From Saccoglossus kowalevskii (lineage: Eukaryota > Hemichordata > Enteropneusta > Harrimaniidae), in contig NW_003132354.1 in the NCBI RefSeq assembly GCF_000003605.2, positions 73,887 to 84,272 on the forward strand: a stretch of 10,386 nucleotides of DNA, read 5' to 3'. Positions 1 to 7,326 of the stretch are shown here, in pieces. Under the pieces are notes generated by a model. That model was not told the DNA's origin. It ran no database searches and saw only the letters and a program-made list of their open reading frames with translations. The number at the start of each line of letters is the position of its first letter. The stretch's first letter is position 1. The position numbers and the translations under genes are program-made.

Positions 1-793
1 AAAAATCATTGATTTTGGTGTTTTCATATGCCGAATTTATCCAATTATAGCTATTCCATTCCTTTATTTTTTTGGTTTCCAATAGCCTTACACATTTGGA
101 TGTCCCTACTCATGTTAAAACAGACCTTGATGGGAAAACAAATTGATTGTGGTGATAAACAAGTTTGAAAATCTTTGCTGTTACTTCATGGACGTTTTCT
201 AGGAGTTTATGTTTTTTCAAAATACAAGGTCTTTAACAAAAAATAACGTATACTTATTATCGTAGGATTAACACCAAATTTTCACAGCTTTAAGGTGACA
301 GTGAGAGGAACTGTGTCCAGACAAACTATTTCATCGATTATTTACCAACGAGTTGTGGTTTGAGTTGGGGGCAATGCAACTAAAACAGTAACTGAAATTC
401 AGCACACTATTTTTTTAAACGCGTTGCTTGAAAAAAACTGACCAGACACATTCAATTTACCAGACTATTGAACAACTAGGAAAAGTAAAAAAAAATACTT
501 CTTATCGCCAGCATAAATGCGTAATTATTTTTTTTTACAGAAAAAGTAATTTTTCACCTTTGGTTGAGTAACGTGTCGTAGAATGCAGATACGGGCATGC
601 AAAATACACTTGTGAAAAGCTTGAAGTCTGGCGATTCTAAAAATATATACTTTCCTGGGTCTATTTATAGTCATTTAGTCACAATTAGAAGATGAAAACA
701 AGTATGCAAATAATAGTCCCGCTACCTTAAACTACTATGAACATAAATATAAATACAAGAATAGATGTAACCTAAATAAAGTCAGTAGTACAA
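1..793. other. No recognisable gene or repeat
   Basis: This stretch is AT-rich with many short A and T runs. I see no open frame of note, no RNA gene and no clear terminal repeats. It ends where the conserved left end of the family A element (ACAAGCAGCC) begins. It is probably intergenic or intronic. Confidence 0.6.
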
Positions 794-872
794 ACAAGCA
801 GCCTCTCGGCTGAGATAACTCTGCTGTTAGCAATGCACATTACAATTAAAGAACAGAAAGTATCATTAGAAA

Positions 873-1403
873 ATGAACGATATGTATAGTATTAAAGCAA
901 TCGGACTTACAGTTTTCAACAAGAATTCAAAAATATCACTTTTCTCCAAAAATGACAAAAATAATCATCAAAATAAAATTAGATAATTAAAGATATCACG
1001 GAATTAACAAAGCTGAAAGAGGTCCACATGTAGTACTTATATATGTAATATAAAAGCAATCGGACTTGCGGTTTTCAACAAGAAGTTGAAAATATCACTT
1101 TTTACCAAAAATGACAAAAATATTCACCAAAATTAGAGAATTAAAGATATCATTACAAAATGAACAAATCTGAGAGAGGTTCACATGTAGTATCTATATA
1201 TGTAATATCAAAGCAATTGCACTTGCGCTTTTTAACAAGAAGTCGAAAATATCACTTTTTACCAAAAATGACAAAAATATTCACCAAAATTAGAGAATTG
1301 AAGATATCAACATGAAATGAACAAACCTAAGAGAGGTCTACCCAAGGTACATATACACCAAGTATCAAAGCATTCAGGCTTGTAGTTTTCAAGAAGAAGT
1401 CGA
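873..1403 (+). repeat. Core tandem repeat of family A copy 1, ~158 bp unit
   Basis: The anchor AATATCACT falls at 932, 1091 and 1248, giving periods of 159 and 157 bp. Each unit runs through AAAGCAAT, a CTT-rich joint, ACAAGAA, AATATCACTTTT, CCAAAAATGACAAAAAT, a TTAGA(T/G)AATT box and a GAGAGGT or AAGAGGT box. A fourth partial unit starts near 1360 and degenerates into the right end. Units differ by scattered substitutions and small indels. Confidence 0.85.
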
Positions 1404-1452
1404 AAAAGTAAAACATTGACACGGACGACAACGGACAATCACTCATATGATA

Positions 1453-1483
1453 AGCTCCGCTCGACAAAGTCGACAGCGGAGCT
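1453..1483 (+). repeat. 3' terminal hairpin of family A copy 1
   Basis: The left arm is AGCTCCGCT then CGAC, the loop is AAA, and the right arm is GTCG, AC, AGCGGAGCT. The two bases AC are unpaired on the right, so the stem is 4 bp, a 2 nt bulge, then 9 bp. The right arm ACAGCGGAGCT is also complementary to the 5' inverted repeat of the family (perfect in copies 2 and 3, two mismatches in this copy). Confidence 0.9.
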
Positions 1484-1488
1484 AAAAA

Positions 1489-2590
1489 GAAGTCATCATT
1501 CTGAAAATCAAACATTGCTAGCTTAGATTCAGAAAGGTAATCACACAAATACGTTACCATACCATTTCCTCAATATTAAGGCGTCAAAATTGAACATGCT
1601 GGAAGCTGAATGCCTGAGAATTACCACACAGGTATTGTGCAATTCCAGAATAACTTCTCGAGGTGAAAAGCCTACATCCTCCAAACTTGTTAGTATTTAG
1701 AGTGAATCAGTAAACACCACTGGTAACATTTTATTATGATGTTGTATATTCCTGCCACTCACAGCATGATAGAACAAGGTCTGTGCTATGGTCCTCTAGC
1801 ACACCTCATGGGACAGTGGCTAAACATCATCAATACCTCATTGTTAGTGATACAATTACTACATTATACTTGTCCATGGATAGAACAATGCTACTTCATT
1901 CAAAGCAAAAATGTGATTGTGTAGCGTGACCTCAGTGGGTCATTTCGAGGACTCCAGCTGTGAATGGACACACTGTATCAATTCACCAATGGGGGGAAAA
2001 CAGGCTACATATCCCTTCATCAGATGTCATATTACACGGTTGTGTAAGTCAGTTAAGATTTTTACAAGGCAACAGTCCAAACGTCAAATTTAGAGGAAAA
2101 GATAACACTTAGCATGCAAGACTTTTAACTACAAGGATTACAGGGGCAGTGATGTTTCTGGTTATGGATCAGTAATTTTCACAGCATGGATTTCCACTTA
2201 CATGCACATTCCTCAGTAACAGTATTTAAATTAGCATAAATACATGTGGAATGAATTTCACCTCAAATCCTCTTTGGCATAATACTTCCTACAATTTACA
2301 CCAGAGTAAAGCCATATGAATGCATCTGATTCCAAACAAACACTCACATTGTGAAAGGTACTACGACTGGTTTATGTCTAAGACACCATAGAACATTTCC
2401 TATTTCAGTGGTACATGTATACAAGTACTTTCAGATGGAAATCACACATGACTGCCACAAATCACTTATTTTTTGAAAAAGGAAATTATGCCATGTATGA
2501 CATGTTGTAATCATATACTGTGTATTATTTTATTTTTAATAGTTGGAATTAATTTCGATGATTTTTGATGGGTTGAATGTAAAATATAAG
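1489..2590. other. No recognisable gene or repeat
   Basis: This stretch is unique-looking, moderately AT-rich sequence. The open frames are short and have no recognisable domain. A small everted palindrome (TGACC, 6 nt, GGTCA) lies at 1927-1942. It may be intron or intergenic DNA between element insertions. Confidence 0.55.
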
Positions 2591-2641
2591 ACAAGCAGCC
2601 TATCGGCTGAGATAGCTCCGCTGTTAGCAATGCACATTTCA
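2591..2641 (+). mobile_element. Family A copy 2, left end (interrupted)
   Basis: The sequence starts ACAAGCAGCC with the CAGCC/GGCTG stem-loop (loop TATC), followed by the inverted repeat AGCTCCGCTGT at 2614-2624 and TTAGCAATGCACATT, as in copy 1. It breaks at about 2641, where the family B element starts, and resumes at 3731 with ATTAAAGAACTG. Copy 1 reads straight across this junction, so the break is an insertion. Confidence 0.85.
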
Positions 2642-2817
2642 ACAAGTCATTGAAAATGACACAGTCCCCGTTAAGTTCTCTTTGCGCTCGTCATATTAAA
2701 GCGGAGGGGTTGTCGCGAGTGTGTCCTTGAAACTTGAGTTCCAAGTGGCGTATACAACAGATTGTTTATTTACATCAAAACACCTGTTTCGTGTCATAGT
2801 AATATGGCCAAAATAAA

Positions 2818-3640
2818 AACAGCCGTTATTCGGCCATCTTTGATCTGATTATGAAACACACTGATATGTATGGGGTGCCAAATACGAATGAAAATGGTAC
2901 ATAAATTGTGGAAATATAGTAGTAAGACCAAAAAGTCAGATGGCTGTCAATCGGCCATCCTTGACCAGATTTTGAAACAAATTGTCATGGACATGCATCC
3001 TAACATGTATAAAGTACATGTATGTGCCAAATTTGAATGAAAACTGACAGAGCACGTCCAGATACCGCATAAAAAAACAAAAACAAGATGCCTGCCAGTC
3101 GACCATCTTTGATCCAATTGTGAAATAAATCGTCATGGACATGTATCCTAACATGTATAATCTATGTACCAAGTTTGAATGACAACTGACAAAGCATGTC
3201 CAAAATACAACATTTTCAAAAAACAAGATGGCTGCCAGTCGGCCATTTTGAATCAAATCGCTAAACTACTGCATGTGCATATGTCCCACATAAGGTACTA
3301 GGCACATGCAAAGAATGAACGGAATCGGTCCACAGGATTCTAAAATATGACGGACAGACTGACGCACGGACAGACAGACACACAGACGGTCGGACAGACT
3401 CAGGAACTCACGGACGGTCGGGGACATGTATCCTAACATGTATAATCTATGTACTAAATTTGAATGAAAACTGACAAAGCATGTCCAAAATATTACATTT
3501 TCAAAAAACAAGATGGCTGCCAGTCGGCCATTTTGAATCAAATCGCTAAACCACTGCATGTGCATATGTCCCACATAAAGTACTTGGCACATGCAAAGAA
3601 TGAACGGAATCGGTCCAAGGGATTCTGAGATATGACTCCG
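2818..3640 (+). repeat. Core repeats of family B, including a 285 bp tandem duplication
   Basis: The box related to AGATGGCTGCCAGTCGGCCA starts near 2818, 2938, 3086, 3226 and 3511, so the basic units are about 120-150 bp. The last interval is 285 bp because a larger block was duplicated. GGACATGTATCCTAACATG occurs at 3137 and again at 3422, and the following ~215 bp match closely up to GGAATCGGTCCA. The reverse-strand open frames here lie wholly within these repeats and are not treated as genes. Confidence 0.85.
3349..3420 (+). repeat. ACGG/ACAG microsatellite-like tract, first copy
   Basis: This is degenerate tetranucleotide sequence: GACGGACAGACTGACGCACG, then ACAGACAGACACACAGACGG and further CGGAC/CAGAC words. 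It sits at the end of the first 285 bp block, where HINE elements often carry a microsatellite. The second, cleaner copy lies just before the terminal hairpin. Confidence 0.8.
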
Positions 3641-3683
3641 GACGGACGCACGGACGCACAGACACACACACGGACGGACGGAT
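3637..3683 (+). repeat. ACGG/CACA microsatellite-like tract, second copy
   Basis: CGGACGGACGCACGGACGCA is followed by CAGACACACACACGGACGGACGG. The tract precedes the family B terminal hairpin by about ten bases. Its position matches the microsatellite of DINE-1 and pearl-type elements. Confidence 0.85.
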
Positions 3684-3694
3684 ACCGAATTATA

Positions 3695-3729
3695 AGTCCC
3701 CGTTTTCGGACTTCATCCGAACGGGGACT
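3695..3729 (+). repeat. 3' terminal hairpin of family B
   Basis: The left arm is AGTCCCCGTT, bulge TT, then CGGA. The loop is about CTTCA, and the right arm is TCCG then AACGGGGACT. The 10 bp outer stem is perfect. The right arm AACGGGGACT is also the exact complement of the left inverted repeat at 2663-2672. Confidence 0.9.
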
Positions 3730-3730
3730 A

Positions 3731-3933
3731 ATTAAAGAACTGAAGACATCATTAGAAAATAAACAATATGTATAGTATTCAAAGCAATTGCACTTGCGGT
3801 TTTTAACAAGAAGTCGAAAATATCACTTTTTACCAAAAATGACAAAAATAATCATCAAAATTAGATAATTGAAGATATCATTACAAAATTAACAAATCTG
3901 AAAGAGGTCCACATGTAGTACCTATATTGTAAT
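3731..3933 (+). mobile_element. Family A copy 2, core portion after the B insertion
   Basis: ATTAAAGAACTGAAGACATC resumes the sequence broken at 2641. One core unit follows (AATATCACT anchor at 3819) up to CACATGTAGTACCTATATTG. It then stops inside what would be the start of the next core unit and joins the left end of copy 3. No right-end hairpin of its own is present, so this copy is 3'-truncated or part of a tandem composite. Confidence 0.8.
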
Positions 3934-4314
3934 ACAAGCAGCCTGTCGGGTGAGATAGCTCCGCTGTTAGTAATGAACATTGCACAAATAAAGAACTGAA
4001 GATATCATTAGAAAAGGAACAATATGTATAGTATCAAAGCAATTGGACTTGCGGTTTTTAACAAGAAGTCAAAAATATCACTTTTTACCAAAAATGACAA
4101 AAATATTCACCAAAATTAGAGAATTGAAGATATGATCATGAAATGAACAAATCTGAGAGAGGTCTACCCAAGGTACATATACACCAAGTATCAAAGCATT
4201 CAGGCTTGTAGTTTTCAAGAAGAAGTCGAAAAAGTAAAACATTGACACAGACGACGACGGACAATCACTCATATGATAAGCTCCGCTCGACAAAGTTGAC
4301 AGCGGAGCTAAAAA
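3934..4314 (+). mobile_element. HINE-like element, family A, copy 3 (complete, short)
   Basis: The left end is ACAAGCAGCC, with inverted repeat AGCTCCGCTGT at 3957-3967. The core anchor is at about 4074, followed by a partial unit like the last one of copy 1, the GACGACGACGGAC tract, and the right hairpin at 4279-4309. From left border to hairpin end it is 376 bp, against 690 bp in copy 1. The difference of 314 bp is two core units. The right inverted repeat ACAGCGGAGCT exactly complements its own left repeat. The left stem-loop is weakened by a change (GGGTG for GGCTG). Confidence 0.82.
4279..4309 (+). repeat. 3' terminal hairpin of family A copy 3
   Basis: The arms are AGCTCCGCT-CGAC and GTTG-AC-AGCGGAGCT with loop AAA. 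Compared with copy 1, one inner pair has become a G:T pair; the bulge and outer 9 bp stem are kept. Confidence 0.88.
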
Positions 4315-4714
4315 AGGTATATTCACTGGATTTTATTTTCACTGAAACATTCCTTCAGCGAAAATAGTTCGCGGTTCCCACTAAGGGAGATCAACCAAAT
4401 GTAAGTTTTACATCTACTCAGTATATGGTCAACAGATTGTGTGAAAATAATTTCCATTGATTATACAATCATGAATTAAATCTCTTTTCTGAATTTTTGT
4501 GAGCCAGTGAGAATAACAAAATATTGTATCGGTGACAATTTTACTGGGATCTGAACAGCATGATGCTTGACTATCACGAAATGTACAAATCTGACACACA
4601 CATACAAACGCAATTTAAATACTGTATTAAAAGCACATGAGCACACCTTTACATGAGTGTTACAAATAAAGCCAATATGACAGTTTCCAAAAAGTTTCAT
4701 CCATGGAAAGTTGA
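4315..4714. other. No gene; one imperfect stem-loop
   Basis: The sequence is AT-rich with no supported coding frame. At 4335-4365 ATTTTCACTGAA and TTCAGCGAAAAT form a 12 bp stem with one G:T pair and a 7 nt loop. It could be a decayed MITE end or chance. Nothing else stands out. Confidence 0.5.
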
Positions 4715-4776
4715 TGCTGGATGACAGACAATCAATCATTCCATAAGCTCTGTGTCAGTGGACAGCAAAACTAATT
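4715..4776 (+). mobile_element. Decayed right end related to family A
   Basis: GACAGACAATCAATCATTCC, then ATAAGCTCTGTGTCAGTGGA and CAGCAAAACTAA, follow the order of the family A right end: a GAC-rich tract, GACAATCACTCAT, ATAAGCTC, a short hairpin with TGTC/GACA, and a terminal CTAA. Many positions differ, so this would be an old copy or a related family. The matching left end is not visible. Confidence 0.4.
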
Positions 4777-4919
4777 AATGTCAATCAATAACAAGTCATG
4801 ATTTTTCAACTCATGAACAAAATTTATTGATAGGATGTAACTCTTATTGTTATTTTTTTAATAATCTCTCCTGACACTAAAACTCATTTTTAGCAAAATG
4901 TTTGATTTTGATGAATTTT

Positions 4920-5090
4920 TAGCACAAAAATGACCGCCATTCAATCATCTTGAATTGGAACATAAAACAAGTGAATGTACATATGAATTACAATATGCAC
5001 TATGTATGTGTGAAGTTTGTATGTGATTGGACTAGGCCTAACTGAGATACAGATAAACATAAAGTTTAACAGACCTCGTTTGAACAGGGA
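4920..5090 (+). repeat. Decayed core unit resembling family B
   Basis: AAAATGACCGCCATTCAATC, then ATCTTGAATTGGAACATAAA and later CTATGTATGTGTGAAGTTTG, parallel the order seen in the family B core: AGATGGCTGCCAGTCGGCCA, then TTTGAATCAAAT and CTATGTACCAAGTTTGAATG. The match is interrupted and low, and no terminal hairpin is nearby. I read it as a fragment of an old HINE-like element. Confidence 0.35.
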
Positions 5091-5437
5091 CAGATAATAT
5101 CTTTAAATTTAGAGAATCACTATTGGCTTGTTTGCCCCTATACATCACTCAAGACTGGTTTAATGCAAAGCTGCAGATGATTCACCTGATATTATCTATT
5201 AAGGTATGGGTCATCAGTTATAATTTGATATTCAGACCTCCAATCTGTATTATAAAATCAATTTTTACTTTGATCTTGGATTACAAAGTTCACTACCACA
5301 CCCTTGAGTGATTCACAGAAATCAATGTCATTACTATTCTGTTTGGATAAATTAACACACAAAACACTTTCTATTAATCTGAAATAGATGGTGATGTCAC
5401 AAATCTGTTACAAATTTTATAAAACAGATTGACGTGC
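5091..5437. other. No recognisable gene or repeat
   Basis: This is unique-looking AT-rich sequence. A 62-codon open frame within it has no recognisable domain or start context. The stretch ends at a (TA)5 run that flanks the next transposon. Confidence 0.5.
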
Positions 5438-5447
5438 TATATATATA

Positions 5448-5472
5448 CCGTACTCGACCGCGTTAGCGCCCA
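5448..5472 (+). repeat. Left terminal inverted repeat, 25 bp
   Basis: It begins CCGTACTCG and ends TTAGCGCCCA. It matches the right repeat at 7327-7351 without mismatch. The match stops where the left reads GGGG and the right complement reads CCCC. Confidence 0.93.
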
Positions 5473-5772
5473 GGGGCCTCAACTCAGAAAATCATGATTT
5501 TTTAGGGGTGGCTGCTTACCCGAGCACCCCCCCTCGAAAAAGAGTGCAAATGAAAAATTTGATTCATCTAGTGACAGATTACGTCTTTGAGGGAAAATCA
5601 AATTACGAAATTAGTTGAGTCGTCATTAATTTTCACAATGAAGAAACAGAAACAGAAATGATCACAAAAAATATGCACATTTTATTACAATATTAATTAC
5701 GTACCACCATAATTTACGAAACTAAAAACATTTGAGTCTGTTGGAACACAGTCGAAGTCAAAATTGTCATAT

Positions 5773-5915
5773 TATCTCCACTTCCGCCATGATGCATTTG
5801 CATTTGACCTGAAGCAGCGTCCTTTGACCTAATGGGTCAAGTCGGTTATTTGCCAATCAGAATGCTGTGTTGTACTGACGCAAACTTTCCGGTAACGCAA
5901 TGCGGAAGTGAATTA
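5773..5915 (+). promoter_or_regulatory. Promoter-like cluster inside the transposon
   Basis: Over about 140 bp I see CACTTCCGCCATGATG (reverse ETS core plus a YY1-like CCGCCAT), the octamer word ATTTGCAT at 5796-5803, an everted palindrome TTGACC-TAAT-GGGTCAA at 5824-5840, a CCAAT box at 5853-5857, and TGCGGAAGTG (ETS/GABP-like) at 5901-5910. CpG is more frequent than in the flanks. These words together suggest a TATA-less promoter, perhaps of a lost transposase gene. All are short and could occur by chance. No start site or confident coding exon follows; the 60-codon frame at 5832-6014 is unrecognised. Confidence 0.3.
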
Positions 5916-6401
5916 TCGATGTCGAAGTACGGTCTGTTGGAATTGATTTCAGCGAATAAACGACATGGTTTTTCCAAAAAACTAGTAACTAGCCATTTTT
6001 TAGAGGTAGATTGAATATGGCATGAAATATTTACTGCATTTTACTTGTATTAACAGGTCATTGTCGAAGTGTAGTTTACGCACGGTTACCGTGTTCTACG
6101 CATTCACAACCTGTTCACAGCGATCGATATCCACGCTGTATCATATAAAAACGATTACCAAGATTCGTTACGCAAGACCAAGTTTTAAATTAGTTGCATT
6201 TTGAAGGGGTGGGCGCTTTGCCGAATGTGACCCCAAATATAATCAAAGAAAGCTTAGAAAGAACTCCCATGTGCTGAGAGTATTGGAGACACATTAAATA
6301 TAATTTGAAAATACTTAGCTGAAAACTAATTATGCAAATCAGAAAATTAACATGAACAGATTTGATTGTAAAACTAATGAGGTCTGCGCAATGTAACAAA
6401 A

Positions 6402-7205
6402 ACTCTATGTACCAAGTTTAATGTGATTAGAACCAAAAAATTATGAAATATTATGCTAATTAGGGAAATAATATGAACAGAGTTTTACCCCAAACTAATT
6501 AGGTTTGTACATTGTCCTAGAGCATCTTTGTACTAAGTTTCATTAAAAAGGAAATTAGTACTTTAGATATCAGTGTGAAAGCTTAAAATTGGTTAATTAT
6601 GCAAATTGGGTAATTAATATGTACAGATTTTAACCCACAATTATCCAGGTCTGTCTATTGTCCTACAGCATCCATGAATAAACATTCATTGATATGTGAT
6701 GATTAGTACCTGAGATATCAGTGTGAAAGTTCGAAAATTGACTAATCATTATGCAAATTAGGTAATTAGTATCCACGGATTATTACCAAAAACTAATCAA
6801 AACCTAGCATTAGTTCAGAGCATCTATGTACCAAGTTTCATCAAAATCCAATGAGTGGTTCTTTAGATATCAGTGGAACAGTCATGGAACCACTAAAAAA
6901 TAGCTAATTATCATGCAAATTAGGTAATTAATATGCACGAATTTTTACCAAAAACTAATCAAATCTGCGCATATGTTCAGAGCATCTATGTACCAAGTTT
7001 CATCAAAATCCAATAAGTGGTTCTTTAGATATCAGTGGAACAGTCATAGAACAGCTAAAAATTAGCTAATTATCATGCAAATTAGGTAATTAACGAGCAT
7101 GGATTTTTACCAAAACCTAATCAAATCTGCACATTGGCCCAGAGCATCTATGCACCAAGTTTCATCAAAAACCGATGTATGGTTCTTGAGATAGCAGTGG
7201 AACAG
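6402..7205 (+). repeat. Core tandem repeat of family C, up to 162 bp unit
   Basis: The anchor CATCTATGTACCAAGTTTCA and its variants lie at about 6402, 6523, 6669, 6821, 6983 and 7145, so the steps are 121, 146, 152, 162 and 162 bp. Each unit also carries TTAGATATCAGTG, ATGCAAATTAGGTAATTA and TTTTACC boxes. The last three units are nearly identical and the first are diverged, which suggests recent growth at the right side. Confidence 0.88.
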
Positions 7206-7209
7206 TCGG

Positions 7210-7254
7210 ACACACACACACACACACACACACATACATACATACATACATACA
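7210..7254 (+). repeat. (CA)n then (CATA)n microsatellite
   Basis: About a dozen CA dinucleotides pass directly into about five ACAT/CATA units and end CAGACACAC. The tract lies between the family C core and its hairpin, the position a microsatellite takes in HINE elements. It is likely length-variable. Confidence 0.95.
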
Positions 7255-7271
7255 GACACACTAACTGCAAA

Positions 7272-7303
7272 GACTCCCATTTTGTGCTTCGCACATGGGA
7301 GTC
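7272..7303 (+). repeat. 3' terminal hairpin of family C
   Basis: The left arm is GACTCCCAT, bulge TTT, GTGC; the loop is TTC; the right arm is GCAC then ATGGGAGTC. The stems of 9 and 4 bp are perfect. The 3 nt bulge sits on the left arm, so the right arm pairs without a bulge only with the distant left repeat at 6263-6274. Confidence 0.9.
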
Positions 7304-7326
7304 AAAAATTGCGCAAATGTGGGGGG

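Larger units (their letters stand above)
794..1488 (+). mobile_element. HINE-like element, family A, copy 1 (complete)
   Basis: Seen: the element starts ACAAGCAGCC, with a small stem-loop (CAGCC, loop TCTC, GGCTG). An 11 nt inverted repeat follows at 817-827, two changes away from AGCTCCGCTGT in the other copies. Next come about 3.5 core units of ~158 bp and a short GACGACAACGGAC tract. The right end is a hairpin at 1453-1483 ending ACAGCGGAGCT, then AAAAA. The same left and right ends recur in copies 2 and 3, which fixes the borders. Known: DINE-1 and pearl-type elements are non-autonomous Helitron relatives with a 5' inverted repeat, tandem core and 3' hairpin. No protein is expected, since movement would need an enzyme supplied in trans. 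The class assignment is inference from architecture. A satellite-bearing MITE is the main alternative. Confidence 0.75.
2642..3730 (+). mobile_element. HINE-like element, family B (complete, nested in A)
   Basis: Seen: the left end ACAAG is followed by a perfect stem-loop (GTCATT, loop GAA, AATGAC; 2646-2660) and the inverted repeat AGTCCCCGTT at 2663-2672. Core repeats carry an AGATGGCTGCCAGTCGGCCA box, and two tracts are rich in ACGG and ACAG. The right end is a bulged hairpin whose last ten bases, AACGGGGACT, are the exact complement of the left inverted repeat. Borders are set by comparison with uninterrupted A copy 1: the flanks rejoin without an evident target duplication. Known: Helitron-type elements insert without target duplication, unlike most TIR transposons. 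No transposase or Rep/helicase frame is present, so the element is non-autonomous. The Helentron-associated class is inferred. Confidence 0.78.
6243..7308 (+). mobile_element. HINE-like element, family C (nested in the TIR transposon)
   Basis: Seen: a left inverted repeat ACTCCCATGTGC is at 6263-6274. It is followed by six units of ~120-162 bp, a (CA)n/(CATA)n tract at 7210-7254, and a terminal hairpin at 7272-7303. The hairpin's right arm, GCACATGGGAGT, exactly complements the left repeat (12 of 12). The order of parts is the same as in families A and B although the sequences differ. The exact left border is uncertain, because the ACAAG word and small stem-loop seen in A and B are not clearly present (CAAAGAAAGC at about 6244 is the nearest match). 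The right border is just past GGGAGTC, within AAAAA. There is no coding frame. It lies inside the 5448-7351 element, so it inserted later. Confidence 0.72.

Noticed and set aside
794-1488. Family A as an ordinary MITE with terminal inverted repeats
   Set aside because: The inverted repeat is internal to the left border on one side and part of a terminal hairpin on the other, and no target duplication is seen. A HINE-like class fits better, though I keep the alternative open.
1736-1924. 62-codon open frame
   Set aside because: It is short, with no recognisable domain and no coding-like composition; about what chance gives.
1927-1942. Everted TGACC/GGTCA palindrome as a nuclear receptor site
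   Set aside because: A single short palindrome is likely by chance. A similar one at 5824-5840 is in an unrelated transposon, so there is no consistent context.
2936-3667. Two reverse-strand open frames (106 and 133 codons) in the family B core
   Set aside because: They lie wholly inside the tandem core and the ACGG tract, repeat themselves with the units, and match no protein family I know.
1327-4326. Similar reverse-strand frames over the right ends of A copies 1 and 3 (1327-1560 and 4078-4326)
   Set aside because: They are similar because the DNA repeat is the same. The shared peptide spans the hairpin and core, so it reflects copying of the element and not coding selection.
4476-4739. 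87-codon reverse-strand frame
   Set aside because: No family is recognised. It overlaps the decayed A-like right end and has no other support.
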